Assembly: GCF_020532665.2 (NCBI RefSeq)
Contig: NZ_JAIWPG020000001.1
Location: 310,001 to 374,000, forward strand
Direction: 5' to 3'
Origin: Lelliottia sp. WAP21
GTDB lineage: Bacteria; Pseudomonadota; Gammaproteobacteria; Enterobacterales; Enterobacteriaceae
DNA length: 64,000 bases
Part shown: piece by piece, positions 51,890-61,659 of the stretch
Layout of the letters: each line of letters opens with the position of its first letter
Position numbering within the stretch: position 1 is the first letter of the stretch
Translations under genes and position numbers: made by a program
The notes under the pieces: model-generated
What the model saw: the letters and a program-made list of their open reading frames with translations, nothing else
Told to the model about the DNA's origin: nothing
Databases searched by the model: none

Positions 51890-53482
51890 ATGACGGCGAA
51901 AGCAGCACAAAAAATATCGCTGTGGGAATTTTTCCAGCAACTGGGGAAAACCTTCATGTTGCCCGTGGCACTGCTCTCCTTCTGCGGGATCATGCTGGGC
52001 ATTGGCAGTTCATTGAGCAGTCATGATGTCGTGACCTTAATCCCCTTCCTGGGGAACCCTGTGCTGCAGGCTATCTTCATCTGGATGAGCAAAGTCGGCT
52101 CCTTTGCCTTTAGCTTCTTGCCGGTGATGTTCTGTATCGCCATTCCATTGGGTCTGGCCCGCGAAAATAAAGGCGTTGCGGCATTTGCCGGTTTCGTTGG
52201 TTATGCGGTGATGAACCTTGCCGTTAACTTTTGGCTTACCGCTAAAGGTATCCTGCCGACCACCGATGCTGCCGTATTAAAAGCGAATAACATTCAGAGC
52301 GTGCTGGGGATCCAGTCCATCGATACCGGGATTCTGGGTGCGGTGATTGCGGGTGTCATTATCTGGATGCTGCACGAGCGTTTCCATAATATCCGCCTCC
52401 CCGATGCCCTGGCCTTCTTCGGCGGCACGCGCTTTGTACCTATTATCACTCTGGTGGTCATGGGTCTGTTTGGTCTGATTATTCCACTGATCTGGCCGGT
52501 GTTCGCGATGGGTATCACCGGTATTGGCCGCATCATTAATAGCGCGGGCGATTTCGGGCCTATGATTTTCGGTACCGGTGAACGTCTGCTGTTACCTTTT
52601 GGTTTACAACATATTCTGGTTGCGCTGATTCGCTTCACCGAAGCGGGCGGAACGATGGATGTTTGTGGACACGACGTCAGCGGCGCGCTGACCATATTCC
52701 AGGCGCAGCTGAGCTGCCCGACCACGCATGGTTTCTCTGAGAGCGCCACGCGCTTCCTGTCACAAGGGAAAATGCCTGCTTTCCTCGGCGGTTTGCCGGG
52801 TGCTGCGCTGGCGATGTACCACTGTGCGCGTCCTGAGAATCGCCATAAAATTAAAGGCCTGCTGATTTCCGGTGTGATTGCCTGCGTTGTTGGTGGAACA
52901 ACCGAACCCATTGAATTCCTGTTCCTGTTCGTCGCGCCTGTGCTGTATCTCATCCACGCTGTGTTGACCGGGCTGGGCTTTACCGTGATGGCTGTACTGG
53001 GAGTGACCATCGGTAATACCGACGGCAACGTGATTGACTTCGTGGTCTTTGGCATCCTGCACGGCCTGTCAACGAAGTGGTATCTGGTGCCTGTCGTGGC
53101 GGCTATCTGGTTTGCGGTGTACTACGGGATCTTCCGCTTTGCGATCGTCCGCTTTAATCTGAAAACGCCGGGTCGTGATGTGGATACGGCCAGCAGTGTC
53201 GAGCAAGCGGTCACAGGCACCGTGGGCAAATCGGGCTATAACACACCGGCTATTCTGGCGGCACTGGGCGGCGCGGACAACATTACCTCGCTGGACAACT
53301 GCATCACCCGCCTGCGTCTGTCGGTGGCGGATATGTCCAAAGTTGACACCAATGCACTGAAAGCCAACCGTGCGATTGGCGTGGTACAGTTGAACCAGCA
53401 CAACCTGCAGGTGGTGATTGGGCCGCAGGTTCAGTCGGTTAAAGATGAGCTATCGACACTGATGAGAACCGTCGAAGCCTGA
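51890..53482 (+). CDS. malX: PTS enzyme IICB MalX (maltose/glucose type)
   Basis: Phosphotransferase IICB component of 530 residues. The IIC membrane domain covers about 1-410 (ten or so helices), with GGTTEPIEFLFLFVAP near residues 331-346, the sugar-binding glutamate motif. The IIB domain (about 440-530) has the phosphocysteine in LDNCITRLRLSV (about 476). E. coli MalX can transport glucose and maltose; the physiological substrate is unresolved. AAGGAG precedes the ATG. It is repressed by MalI and co-transcribed with malY. Confidence 0.95.
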   Translation: MTAKAAQKISLWEFFQQLGKTFMLPVALLSFCGIMLGIGSSLSSHDVVTLIPFLGNPVLQAIFIWMSKVGSFAFSFLPVMFCIAIPLGLARENKGVAAFAGFVGYAVMNLAVNFWLTAKGILPTTDAAVLKANNIQSVLGIQSIDTGILGAVIAGVIIWMLHERFHNIRLPDALAFFGGTRFVPIITLVVMGLFGLIIPLIWPVFAMGITGIGRIINSAGDFGPMIFGTGERLLLPFGLQHILVALIRFTEAGGTMDVCGHDVSGALTIFQAQLSCPTTHGFSESATRFLSQGKMPAFLGGLPGAALAMYHCARPENRHKIKGLLISGVIACVVGGTTEPIEFLFLFVAPVLYLIHAVLTGLGFTVMAVLGVTIGNTDGNVIDFVVFGILHGLSTKWYLVPVVAAIWFAVYYGIFRFAIVRFNLKTPGRDVDTASSVEQAVTGTVGKSGYNTPAILAALGGADNITSLDNCITRLRLSVADMSKVDTNALKANRAIGVVQLNQHNLQVVIGPQVQSVKDELSTLMRTVEA

Positions 53483-53488
53483 CGTCTT

Positions 53489-53510
53489 GCCCCCTTCTCC
53501 GGAAGGGGGC
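53489..53510 (+). other. Strong hairpin between malX and malY
   Basis: GCCCCCTTC (53489-53497), loop TCCG, GAAGGGGGC (53502-53510), followed by TTAACTTT. The UUCG-class stable loop is replaced by TCCG. It lies inside the malXY operon, 7 bp after the malX stop, and may lower or protect the transcript between the two genes. Confidence 0.6.
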
Positions 53511-53531
53511 TTAACTTTAAGGACGATAAAG

Positions 53532-54704
53532 ATGTTCAATTTTTCACACGTTGTGGATCGTCATGGCACCTGGTGCACTCAGTGGGATTATGTCGCCGAC
53601 CGTTTCGGCGCAGACGATCTGCTTCCCTTCACCATTTCCGATATGGATTTCGCCACCGCCCCCTGTATCACTGATGCGCTGCATGCCCGCATTCAGCACG
53701 GCGTGTTTGGCTACAGTCGCTGGAAGAATGACGAATTTCTCGCCGCCGTGGCGCACTGGTTCCGCCAGCGTTTTGCCAGCGAAATAGAGACCTCGACCCT
53801 CGTTTATGGCCCTTCCGTCATCTATATGGTCTCGGAGCTGATTCGACTCTGGTCGAAGCCAGGAGAGGGTATTATCGTCCACACGCCAGCCTACGACGCG
53901 TTTTATAAGGCTGTTGAAGGCAATCAACGGCGGATCGTTCCCGTGCCAATGATTAAAGAGGCCGCTGGCTGGCAGGGTGACTGGGTCACACTCGAGGCTG
54001 AACTGGCAAAACCTGATAACACAGTGCTGTTGCTGTGTAGCCCACAGAATCCCACGGGCAAAGTCTGGACCCGCGATGAGCTGAGCACCCTGTCCGCGCT
54101 ATGCGCCCGGCATAATGTCGCGGTCATCAGCGACGAAATTCATATGGACATGACCTGGAATCACCACCAGCACACCCCGTGGAATGACGTCGCCACCGGG
54201 AAATGGGCGTTACTGACATCGGGTTCAAAGAGTTTTAATATCCCGGCGTTGACCGGCGCATATGGCCTGATTGGCGATGACGAAACCCGCGCTGCGTACC
54301 TGACTGCCCTGAAAAACCGCGACGGACTCTCTTCCCCGTCTGTGCTTGCACTGACGGCACATATCGCGGCTTACCAGCAGGGAGAACCCTGGCTGGACGC
54401 CCTGCGCACTTATCTTGAAAGCAACCTGCGCTATATTGCTCAAGAAATGAACCGTGCTTTTCCGAAACTGAACTGGCAGCCGCCAGAGGCAACCTATCTG
54501 GCATGGATCGATCTGCGCCCGTTGGGCATAGATGACCACGCACTGCAAACGGTGCTGATCGAGCAGCAAAAAGTCGCCATCATGCCGGGATATACCTACG
54601 GTGAAGAAGGTCGTGGTTTTGTTCGCCTGAATGCAGGCTGCCCACGAAGCAAGCTGGAGCAAGGCGTTCAAAGGCTTATTGCGGGCATCAACACCCTGCT
54701 TTAA
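53532..54704 (+). CDS. malY: MalY PLP-dependent cystathionine beta-lyase/MalT inhibitor
   Basis: Pyridoxal-phosphate enzyme of 390 residues, fold type I, subclass of C-S lyases. The PLP lysine is in LTSGSKSFNIPAL (about 233), and SDEIHMDM (about 197-204) holds the cofactor-binding aspartate. E. coli MalY cleaves cystathionine and, independently of catalysis, binds and inactivates the maltose activator MalT. I chose the ATG at 53532 (MFNFSHVVDRHG), which has AAGGACG upstream; the frame reaches 53487. A terminator follows. Confidence 0.96.
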   Translation: MFNFSHVVDRHGTWCTQWDYVADRFGADDLLPFTISDMDFATAPCITDALHARIQHGVFGYSRWKNDEFLAAVAHWFRQRFASEIETSTLVYGPSVIYMVSELIRLWSKPGEGIIVHTPAYDAFYKAVEGNQRRIVPVPMIKEAAGWQGDWVTLEAELAKPDNTVLLLCSPQNPTGKVWTRDELSTLSALCARHNVAVISDEIHMDMTWNHHQHTPWNDVATGKWALLTSGSKSFNIPALTGAYGLIGDDETRAAYLTALKNRDGLSSPSVLALTAHIAAYQQGEPWLDALRTYLESNLRYIAQEMNRAFPKLNWQPPEATYLAWIDLRPLGIDDHALQTVLIEQQKVAIMPGYTYGEEGRGFVRLNAGCPRSKLEQGVQRLIAGINTLL

Positions 54705-54706
54705 GG

Positions 54707-54746
54707 ATTTGCGCAATGGAATTATCCGTTGCGCAAATAGCTTTTT
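54707..54746 (+). terminator. Rho-independent terminator after malXY
   Basis: ATTTGCGCAA (54707-54716), a 12-base loop, TTGCGCAAAT (54729-54738), then AGCTTTTT. Confidence 0.88.
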
Positions 54747-54800
54747 ACCCCGTTTTGTTCTTATAATAAGCCGCACTTTAACCAGAAAAAGAGTGCGACC

Positions 54801-55802
54801 ATGATTGATACACGCCTGCCTTTAACCGATATCCACCGTCACCTTGATGGCAACATCCGTGCCCAAACCATTCTCGATCTTGGCCGCCAGTTCAATTTAA
54901 CCCTGCCCGCTCAGTCCCTTGAATCCCTGATTCCGCACGTTCAGGTCACCGCTAATGAACCGGACCTGGTCAGCTTTTTGAGCAAACTGGACTGGGGCGT
55001 CAAAGTTCTGGCTTCTCTGGACGCCTGCCGCCGCGTGGCGTTTGAAAATATTGAAGATGCCGCCCGTAATGGCCTGCATTACGTGGAGCTGCGCTTTTCC
55101 CCAGGCTATATGGCGATGACGCATAACCTGCCGGTGGCGGGTGTGGTCGAAGCCGTTATCGCAGGCGTGCGCGAAGGCTGTAACGCTTTTGACGTGCAGG
55201 CGCGACTGATCGGCATCATGAGCCGCACCTTCGGTGAAGCGGCCTGTTTGCAGGAACTCGAGGCACTGCTGGCGCATCGTGACCATATCACCGCTGTCGA
55301 TCTCGCGGGCGACGAACTGGGCTTCCCGGGCAGCCTTTTCCTTTCGCATTTTAATCGCGCACGCGACGCGGGCTGGCACATTACGGTCCATGCAGGCGAA
55401 GCCGCTGGCCCGGAAAGTATCTGGCAGGCCATTCGTGAACTGGGTGCGGAACGTATTGGTCACGGCGTGAAGGCCGTTGAAGATCGCGCGCTGATGGATT
55501 TCCTGGCTGAACAGCGTATTGGCATTGAATCCTGCCTGACCTCTAATATCCAGACCAGCACCGTGGCATCGCTGGCCCATCATCCGTTAAAAACGTTCCT
55601 CGACCACGGCGTGCTGGCCACGCTGAACACGGACGATCCTGCGGTCCAGGGTGTGGATATTATTCACGAGTACAACATCGCTGCGCCACAGGCGGGGTTA
55701 AGCCGTGAACACATTCGTCAGGCTCAGATTAACGGCCTGGAGATTGCCTTCTTAACCTCAGAAGAGAAGCAGGCGCTGCGCGATAAAGTAGCAGCACAGT
55801 AA
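54801..55802 (+). CDS. add: Adenosine deaminase Add
   Basis: Zinc-dependent adenosine/deoxyadenosine deaminase of 333 residues, purine salvage. Metal ligands are in DIHRHLDGN (H12, H14), VHAGE (about 197, with the glutamate of the catalytic HxGE motif) and [10 protein letters not shown] (D278/D279). The TIM-barrel core is complete. It hydrolyses adenosine to inosine and ammonia. A terminator overlapping the ydgJ stop follows. Confidence 0.97.
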   Translation: MIDTRLPLTDIHRHLDGNIRAQTILDLGRQFNLTLPAQSLESLIPHVQVTANEPDLVSFLSKLDWGVKVLASLDACRRVAFENIEDAARNGLHYVELRFSPGYMAMTHNLPVAGVVEAVIAGVREGCNAFDVQARLIGIMSRTFGEAACLQELEALLAHRDHITAVDLAGDELGFPGSLFLSHFNRARDAGWHITVHAGEAAGPESIWQAIRELGAERIGHGVKAVEDRALMDFLAEQRIGIESCLTSNIQTSTVASLAHHPLKTFLDHGVLATLNTDDPAVQGVDIIHEYNIAAPQAGLSREHIRQAQINGLEIAFLTSEEKQALRDKVAAQ

Positions 55803-55810
55803 CCTGTAGG

Positions 55811-55834
55811 GCCGGCAACGTTGCCGGCTTTTTT
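55811..55834 (+). terminator. Rho-independent terminator after add
   Basis: GCCGGCAA and TTGCCGGC around CG, then TTTTTT. It starts about 8 bp after the add stop. Its T-run abuts the ydgJ stop codon, and the same GCCGGC hairpin would serve ydgJ only weakly. Confidence 0.88.
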
Positions 55835-56874
55835 CAGGCAAGACAAAGCGTGGCGCGATGTCTGGCGGATTCCATCCCCAGCTCAATCAGTTCCATTATT
55901 TGAATTGCCTGGCTTGCCGGTACCGGGTTTTCGCCCGACCCATTGAGCGCGTCCCGAATCGCAGCATAATAGGCTGGATAGTTGCCCGGCAGCGTCAGCC
56001 AGCTCTCCTCTGTAAGCTCATCCCCGTCAACGCGGGTCAGAATACCGTCACGCATATCGTAGCCCCAGTCTTCCTGCGGAAGGCGTTCGCCATTTTTAAG
56101 GCGGTCCTCCTGAGGGTCCAGACCGTACTTCACATAACTCCCCCGTGAGCCATGCACGATATAGCGTGCCGATTCAGCGGCCGCCAGCAGGGTTCCATGC
56201 AGTACTATGCGGCGCTGGGGATAGCTTAAAATCGCGTGGAAATAATCCGTCGCCTGTGCACCGGGTCGCAGTTGAGCCAGATCGACCGTCATGCTCACCG
56301 GCAAGCCAAACAGATGGACAGCCTGATCCAGTAAATGCGGCGCTAAATCGTACCAGATTCCACTCCCTGGCCCGGGTTGTTCGCGCCAGCGATTCTTTAC
56401 CTGCGGGCGAAAGCGGTCAAAATGTGACTCAAAATAGGCTACCTCACCCAGCGCGCCCTCGCCTATCAGGGCCTTAAGCGTCAGGAAATCACTGTCCCAG
56501 CGTCGGTTATGAAAGACCGACAACAAGCGTCCAAGACTTTTCGCCAGTCCATCCAGCTCACGCGCTTGTGACAACGTCACGGTAAAAGGTTTATCGACCA
56601 CCACGTGCTTCCCGGCTTCGAGCGCCGCTTTTGCCAGAGGGAAGTGCGTGTCGTTGGGGGTGGGAATCACAATTAAGTCGATATTAGGATCGTTAAAGAG
56701 GTGCTTTGGCTCAGACACCACGTTCACGGTCGGCCAGTCCTGATGGACCTTGGAAGCATCGCTGCTCGACACCGCACACAACTCCAGCCCCGGCGTACCC
56801 GCAATTAACGGCGCATGAAAGGTTTTGCTGGCATAGCCGTAGCCGATGATTGCCACGCGGATTGTCTCACTCAT
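55834..56874 (-). CDS. ydgJ: Gfo/Idh/MocA-family oxidoreductase YdgJ
   Basis: NAD(P)-dependent oxidoreductase of 346 residues, the length of E. coli YdgJ. The Rossmann start VAIIGYGYASKTFHAPLIAG (about 8-27) binds the cofactor, and the VVDKPFTVT segment (about 92-100) holds the conserved lysine of the EKP motif. VLHGTLLAAAESARYIVHGS lies in the C-terminal beta-sheet domain. The substrate is unknown; family members act on sugars or inositols. It is convergent with add and has about 230 bp of AT-rich DNA before blr. Confidence 0.94.
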   Translation of the reverse strand: MSETIRVAIIGYGYASKTFHAPLIAGTPGLELCAVSSSDASKVHQDWPTVNVVSEPKHLFNDPNIDLIVIPTPNDTHFPLAKAALEAGKHVVVDKPFTVTLSQARELDGLAKSLGRLLSVFHNRRWDSDFLTLKALIGEGALGEVAYFESHFDRFRPQVKNRWREQPGPGSGIWYDLAPHLLDQAVHLFGLPVSMTVDLAQLRPGAQATDYFHAILSYPQRRIVLHGTLLAAAESARYIVHGSRGSYVKYGLDPQEDRLKNGERLPQEDWGYDMRDGILTRVDGDELTEESWLTLPGNYPAYYAAIRDALNGSGENPVPASQAIQIMELIELGMESARHRATLCLA

Positions 56875-57103
56875 ACCCTTGCCTCCGGACAGATTACGTT
56901 CATTTATGGGCTAAATTATCGTGTACCGTCCTCAACGTTTCACGGCGCTTTATTAAAAATAGCATGAGTCACTAAACATTTTCGTTACATTTATATAACC
57001 TGCTGAATTAAAAAAGAGATTCGTTAAACAGAGACTTGCCGTGATCCAAGTCACGCTGTAACATTCTCGACCTGTATTTATGGATAAATCACAAACAAGA
57101 ATC

Positions 57104-57241
57104 ATGACGTCAATTATCAATCGAATTATTGAATTAGCGGGATGGATTGTCCTGGGTGTTTCGGTCGTGCTGCTCGGCGTTGCCAGCCATATTGATAACT
57201 ATCAGCCTCCGGAGCCCATCGCGGCCTCTCAGGCCAAGTGA
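57104..57241 (+). CDS. blr: Small membrane protein Blr
   Basis: Single-pass inner-membrane protein of 45 residues, too short for most gene finders. It reads MTSIINRIIELAGWIVLGVS, VVLLGVASHIDNYQPPEP and ends IAASQAK. E. coli Blr (41 residues) begins MNRLIELTGWIVL and shares ASHIDNYQPPE. Here the codon that is the E. coli ATG is ATC, and the start moves five codons upstream to the ATG at 57104. The ribosome binding site (CAAGAATC) is weak. Blr affects cell division and resistance to cell-wall antibiotics in E. coli. It lies in the same place, between ydgJ and cnu. Confidence 0.85.
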   Translation: MTSIINRIIELAGWIVLGVSVVLLGVASHIDNYQPPEPIAASQAK

Positions 57242-57316
57242 CCTGCCAATAAGAGAGTGACATATCCTGTCAGTTGCTTATTGCGAGTCTGAGTCATGAG
57301 GGTTAACCTTCTCCCC

Positions 57317-57336
57317 CAGGCGTCGTCCGACGCCTG
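57317..57336 (+). other. Perfect 20-bp palindrome upstream of cnu
   Basis: CAGGCGTCG-TC-CGACGCCTG, a perfect stem with a two-base centre, 75 bp after blr and before cnu. It has no T-run, so it is not a typical terminator; a blr transcript end or a binding site are both possible. Confidence 0.55.
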
Positions 57337-57465
57337 AAATTATCATAGAAAAATCTTAAATTTATCGTATGGCTTACGTGCCCAGTGTGCGCCTTTATCT
57401 ATCCGTTTATTATTCGCAAGAATTACCCTACGGGCACGTACTCTTTATATGGAAGCTAATAAAAA

Positions 57466-57681
57466 ATGACGGTTCAGGACTATTTATTAAAATTTCGCAA
57501 AATCAGTTCGCTTGAGAGTCTGGAAAAGTTGTTCGACCATTTGAACTACACGCTGACCGATAATCAGGACATCATCAACATGTACCGAGCGGCCGATCAT
57601 CGTCGGGCTGAGCTGGTCTCGGGTGGACGCTTATTCAATATTGGCGAAGTACCGAAGTCAGTCTGGCGCTACGTACTATAA
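57466..57681 (+). CDS. cnu: OriC-binding nucleoid protein Cnu (YdgT), Hha family
   Basis: Hha/YmoA-family H-NS co-regulator of 71 residues. The compact helical sequence [30 protein letters not shown] and a conserved end [17 protein letters not shown] match E. coli Cnu. Together with H-NS or StpA it silences horizontally acquired genes and binds the oriC Cnb site. AT-rich upstream DNA and the place between blr and ydgK match E. coli. Confidence 0.95.
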   Translation: MTVQDYLLKFRKISSLESLEKLFDHLNYTLTDNQDIINMYRAADHRRAELVSGGRLFNIGEVPKSVWRYVL

Positions 57682-57769
57682 GAAAGTAGCCATCCTCGCG
57701 AAATGTTATATACTCACGCCCCGGCAAATTTTGCTGGATAACCTTTCGCGCTGACTTACGGGAGACAAC

Positions 57770-58210
57770 ATGACCGCATTGCCTGGAGAGAGAATCGGAG
57801 GCTGGTTACTTGCCCCGCTTGCCTGGTTACTGGTTGCATTGTTAAGTGCATCACTGGCCTTACTGCTTTATTGTACGGCACTGGTTACGCCCTATGCGCT
57901 CAAGAACCTGACCTCGCAGACCCCAATGGACATTGCGGTATGGTTTGTGTCATTTGGTTTCGCGATTGCTATGTGGTACTACACGCTGTGGCTGACCATC
58001 GCGTTCTTTAAACGCCGCCGTCGCGTACCAAAACACTATATTATCTGGCTGCTGATCGCCGTGCTGTTAGCGCTGAAAGCCTTTGCTTTTTCTCCGGTTT
58101 CAGACGCGCTTGCCGTGCGTCAGCTTCTTTTCCCGCTCCTTGCGGCGGCGCTGTTTGCCCCTTATTTCAGACGGTCTGAGCGCGTGAAAAAGACCTTTGT
58201 GAACCCGTAA
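57770..58210 (+). CDS. ydgK: DUF2569-family membrane protein YdgK
   Basis: Inner-membrane protein of 146 residues with four transmembrane helices (about 14-42, 58-80, 90-108, 112-132). The N-terminal PGERIGGWLLAPLAWLL motif is the DUF2569 start, and the basic KRRRRVPKHY loop fits the cytoplasmic side. It is slightly longer than E. coli YdgK (136), because of a basic tail. It lies just before rsxA, as in E. coli. Function unknown. Confidence 0.92.
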   Translation: MTALPGERIGGWLLAPLAWLLVALLSASLALLLYCTALVTPYALKNLTSQTPMDIAVWFVSFGFAIAMWYYTLWLTIAFFKRRRRVPKHYIIWLLIAVLLALKAFAFSPVSDALAVRQLLFPLLAAALFAPYFRRSERVKKTFVNP

Positions 58211-58293
58211 TAACCTTACAGTTAGCCTGTTGTCGCGTGATGGGGTTTATCCGATAATAGACGGCTTTTTTATTTCAGGCTCAATGCTTAATA

Positions 58294-58875
58294 ATGACTG
58301 ATTACTTACTGCTTTTTGTCGGAACCGTACTGGTTAACAACTTCGTGCTGGTGAAGTTCCTTGGCCTGTGCCCGTTTATGGGCGTGTCCAAAAAGCTGGA
58401 AACCGCAATGGGCATGGGCCTGGCGACCACGTTCGTCATGACACTCGCCTCCATTTGCGCCTGGTGGATTGATACCTGGATTCTTATCCCGCTGGGGCTT
58501 ATCTACCTGCGCACGCTGGCCTTTATCCTGGTGATAGCCGTTGTGGTGCAGTTCACGGAAATGGTGGTGCGTAAAACCAGCCCGGCGCTCTATCGTCTGC
58601 TGGGGATCTTTTTACCGCTGATTACCACCAACTGCGCGGTGCTGGGCGTCGCGTTGCTCAATATCAATCTTGGGCATAACTTCCTGCAGTCCGCGTTGTA
58701 CGGTTTTTCCGCCGCGGTCGGTTTCTCGCTGGTCATGGTCTTGTTCGCCTCTATTCGCGAACGCATGGCAGCAGCCGATATCCCTGCCCCGTTTCGCGGT
58801 AACGCGATTGCGCTGGTCACTGCGGGGCTGATGTCTCTGGCCTTTATGGGCTTTAGTGGTTTGGTGAAGTTGTAA
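58294..58875 (+). CDS. rsxA: Electron transport complex subunit RsxA
   Basis: Membrane subunit of 193 residues of the Rsx (Rnf-like) complex that keeps SoxR reduced in E. coli. Six transmembrane helices are visible. The conserved cysteine motifs [19 protein letters not shown] (about 16-34) and [16 protein letters not shown] (about 108-123) hold the membrane iron site of the Rnf/Nqr family. First gene of rsxABCDGE. It overlaps rsxB by one base (TAATG). Confidence 0.97.
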   Translation: MTDYLLLFVGTVLVNNFVLVKFLGLCPFMGVSKKLETAMGMGLATTFVMTLASICAWWIDTWILIPLGLIYLRTLAFILVIAVVVQFTEMVVRKTSPALYRLLGIFLPLITTNCAVLGVALLNINLGHNFLQSALYGFSAAVGFSLVMVLFASIRERMAAADIPAPFRGNAIALVTAGLMSLAFMGFSGLVKL

Positions 58876-59453
58876 TGAATGCGATTTGGATTGCCATTGC
58901 CGCCCTCAGTGTTCTGGGCCTGGTGTTTGGCATCATTCTGGGTTACGCCTCGCGCCGCTTTGCGGTCGAGGACGATCCGGTTGTCGAAAAAATTGATGAA
59001 CTCTTGCCGCAAAGTCAATGTGGACAGTGCGGTTACCCTGGCTGTCGCCCTTACGCTGAGGCCGTCGGCCTGCAAGGTGAAAAGATAAACCGCTGCGCGC
59101 CAGGTGGTGAAGCCGTGATGCTGAAAATCGCCACGTTGCTTAACGTTGATCCGCAACCTGCCGATGGCGACGACAGTACCCCAGAGCCGGTGCGCATGCT
59201 TGCCGTTATTGACGAGCCAAACTGCATCGGTTGCACAAAATGCATCCAGGCGTGCCCGGTTGATGCCATCGTGGGTGCAACGCGCGCAATGCACACCGTC
59301 ATGGCGGATTTGTGCACGGGCTGTAATCTTTGCGTCGCCCCTTGCCCGACACAGTGTATTGAGCTGCGTCCGGTCGAAACGACTATCGATAGCTGGAAAT
59401 GGGATCTTCAGACCATTCCGGTTCGAGTTATTCCTGTGGAACAACATGTTTAA
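58875..59453 (+). CDS. rsxB: Electron transport complex iron-sulfur subunit RsxB
   Basis: Ferredoxin-like subunit of 192 residues. An N-terminal membrane anchor (about 4-26) is followed by a 4Fe-4S CxxCxxxxC-type domain CGQCGYPGC (about 49-57, with CAPGG later) and two 4Fe-4S ferredoxin motifs [12 protein letters not shown] (about 117-128) and [12 protein letters not shown] (about 147-158). It passes electrons between RsxC and the membrane part. It overlaps rsxC by 8 bp. Confidence 0.97.
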   Translation: MNAIWIAIAALSVLGLVFGIILGYASRRFAVEDDPVVEKIDELLPQSQCGQCGYPGCRPYAEAVGLQGEKINRCAPGGEAVMLKIATLLNVDPQPADGDDSTPEPVRMLAVIDEPNCIGCTKCIQACPVDAIVGATRAMHTVMADLCTGCNLCVAPCPTQCIELRPVETTIDSWKWDLQTIPVRVIPVEQHV

Positions 59454-61659
59454 GTTATTTTCTGCTTTCAGAAAAGAGAAGATTTGGGACTTCGACGGTG
59501 GGATCCATCCCCCGGAGATGAAAACCCAGTCCAGCGGAACGCCATTGCGCCAAATCCCGCTGGCTAACCGTTTTGTGATGCCCTTGAAGCAGCATATCGG
59601 TGCTGAGGGTGAACTGCGCGTTAAGCCCGGTGATACTGTCCTGCGCGGCCAGCCGTTGACCTTTGGTCGCGGACGTATGCTGCCGGTTCATGCCCCCACA
59701 TCCGGAACCGTAGTGAGCATCACTCCGCACACCGTCGCCCACCCTTCTGCACTGGCTGAACTCAGCGTCATTATTGAACCTGATGGCGAAGATCGTTGGA
59801 TCGATCGCGACGGCTGGAGTGATTATCGGTCACACACCCGCGAAGCGCTGATTGAGCGAATTCATCAGTTTGGCATAGCCGGTTTAGGCGGTGCGGGTTT
59901 CCCTACTGGCGTGAAACTGCGTGGCGGTGGCGATAACATTCAGACCTTGATCATTAACGCCGCCGAATGTGAACCTTACATCACTGCCGACGATCGGCTG
60001 ATGCAGGATTGTGCCGCGCAAATTGTTGAAGGCATTCGCATACTGGCGCATATTTTACAACCGCGGGAAGTGCTGATCGGCATTGAGGACAACAAACCTC
60101 AGGCGATTTCTATGCTGCGCGCGGTCCTGGCAGGCAGTCACGATATCAGCCTGCGCGTCATACCGACCAAATACCCGTCGGGCGGTGCTAAACAGCTCAC
60201 ACAAATTTTGACCGGGAAACAGGTTCCTCACGGTGGTCGTTCTTCCGATATCGGCGTGTTGATGCAAAACGTCGGCACGGCGTATGCCGTGAAGCGAGCC
60301 GTCATCGATGGTGAACCCCTTACAGAACGCGTTGTTACGCTTACCGGCGAAGCCGTCTCCCAGCCCGGAAATGTCTGGGCGCGTCTCGGCACTCCCGTAC
60401 GCCATCTGCTGGAGCATGCAGGGTTCTGCCCGGGCAGTGAGCAAATGGTGATTATGGGCGGCCCTCTGATGGGCTTTACCCTGCCATGGCTCGACGTGCC
60501 TGTCGTCAAAATCACGAACTGCCTGCTGGCACCGTCGGCCAGTGAAATGGGCGAAGAGCAGGAAGAAAAAGGCTGTATCCGCTGCAGCGCCTGTGCAGAC
60601 GCCTGCCCTGCCGATCTGCTGCCCCAGCAGCTTTACTGGTTCAGTAAAGGTCAGTTACACGATAAGGCGCAGGCCCATAACTTAGCCGACTGCATTGAGT
60701 GCGGCGCTTGTGCCTGGGTTTGCCCAAGCAATATTCCGCTGGTGCAATATTTCCGTCAGGAGAAAGCCGAAATTTGGGCCATTTCTCTGGAAGATAAACG
60801 TGCCGCTGAAGCGAAAGCCCGTTTTGAAGCACGCCAGGCGCGTCTGGAGCGTGAAAAAGCGGCGCGGCAGGCACGTCATAAACAGGCCGCTGTTCAGCCT
60901 GGTGAGCAAGACAAGGATGCAATCAACGCCGCGCTGGCCCGCGTGCGTGAGAAAAACGCCACTGCCGCGCAGCCCATTGTGATCCCGGCCGGCGAAAAAC
61001 CGGATAACCGCGACGCGATTGCCGCGCGTGAAGCCCGCAAAGCGCAGGCCCGCGCCCGTCAGGCTGAAAAGATGCAAAGCGAGCAAGACGCAGCGCCAGC
61101 CGATCCGCGTAAAGCGGCTGTCGAAGCAGCTATTGCCCGCGCCAAAGCGCGGAAAGCCGCCCAGCAAGACGACGCCCCTTCAGAGGCTGCGTCCGTTGAC
61201 CCGCGTAAAGCGGCCGTTGAGGCGGCCATTGCCCGCGCCAAAGCACGGAAAGCCGCCCAACAGGACGACGCCCCTTCTGAGGCTGCGCCCGTTGACCCGC
61301 GTAAAGCGGCTGTCGAAGCAGCTATTGCCCGCGCCAAAGCACGTAAAGCCGCCCAGCAAGACGACGCCCCTTCAGAGGCTGCACCCGTTGACCCGCGTAA
61401 AGCGGCCGTTGAGGCGGCCATTGCTCGCGCCAAAGCACGGAAAGCCGCCCAACAGGACGACGCCCCTTCAGAGGCTGTGCCCGTTGATCCGCGTAAAGCG
61501 GCTGTCGAAGCAGCCATCGCCCGCGCCAAAGCGCGGAAAGCCGCCCAACAGGAAGCGGAACCGGCCGCAAATGATGACCCACGAAAAACCGCAGTCGCCG
61601 CCGCGATTGCGCGCGTTCAGGCTAAGAAAGCCGCTCAGAAGGCAGTCAACGAGGATTAA
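59446..61659 (+). CDS. rsxC: Electron transport complex subunit RsxC with a C-terminal repeat array
   Basis: Peripheral flavin/NADH-binding subunit of 737 residues. The core (about 1-440) has the flavin/NAD motif [16 protein letters not shown] (about 141-156) and [12 protein letters not shown]. Two 4Fe-4S motifs follow: [12 protein letters not shown] (about 376-387) and [12 protein letters not shown] (about 415-426). An alanine/arginine-rich helical tail then carries four 32-residue repeats starting [20 protein letters not shown] (61102-61485), a fifth of 30 residues and a degenerate sixth. E. coli RsxC has similar tail repeats with other linkers. The start ATG at 59446 gives [16 protein letters not shown]. 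Confidence 0.95.
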   Translation: MFKLFSAFRKEKIWDFDGGIHPPEMKTQSSGTPLRQIPLANRFVMPLKQHIGAEGELRVKPGDTVLRGQPLTFGRGRMLPVHAPTSGTVVSITPHTVAHPSALAELSVIIEPDGEDRWIDRDGWSDYRSHTREALIERIHQFGIAGLGGAGFPTGVKLRGGGDNIQTLIINAAECEPYITADDRLMQDCAAQIVEGIRILAHILQPREVLIGIEDNKPQAISMLRAVLAGSHDISLRVIPTKYPSGGAKQLTQILTGKQVPHGGRSSDIGVLMQNVGTAYAVKRAVIDGEPLTERVVTLTGEAVSQPGNVWARLGTPVRHLLEHAGFCPGSEQMVIMGGPLMGFTLPWLDVPVVKITNCLLAPSASEMGEEQEEKGCIRCSACADACPADLLPQQLYWFSKGQLHDKAQAHNLADCIECGACAWVCPSNIPLVQYFRQEKAEIWAISLEDKRAAEAKARFEARQARLEREKAARQARHKQAAVQPGEQDKDAINAALARVREKNATAAQPIVIPAGEKPDNRDAIAAREARKAQARARQAEKMQSEQDAAPADPRKAAVEAAIARAKARKAAQQDDAPSEAASVDPRKAAVEAAIARAKARKAAQQDDAPSEAAPVDPRKAAVEAAIARAKARKAAQQDDAPSEAAPVDPRKAAVEAAIARAKARKAAQQDDAPSEAVPVDPRKAAVEAAIARAKARKAAQQEAEPAANDDPRKTAVAAAIARVQAKKAAQKAVNED
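61102..61656 (+). repeat. Tandem 96-bp coding repeats in rsxC
   Basis: Units start with GATCCGCG or GACCCGCG at 61102, 61198, 61294 and 61390 (96 bp each), at 61486 (90 bp) and a diverged one at 61576. By synonymous codons unit 1 resembles unit 3 and unit 2 resembles unit 4, which suggests duplication of a 192-bp pair. The reading frame is kept throughout. Confidence 0.95.

Noticed and set aside
58590..59447. 285-codon open frame opposite rsxA/rsxB
   Set aside because: It is the antisense shadow of two well-conserved genes, without a ribosome binding site or recognisable domains.
61102..61575. CRISPR-like direct repeats
   Set aside because: The 96-bp units are adjacent, in frame and without spacers; they are protein-coding repeats.
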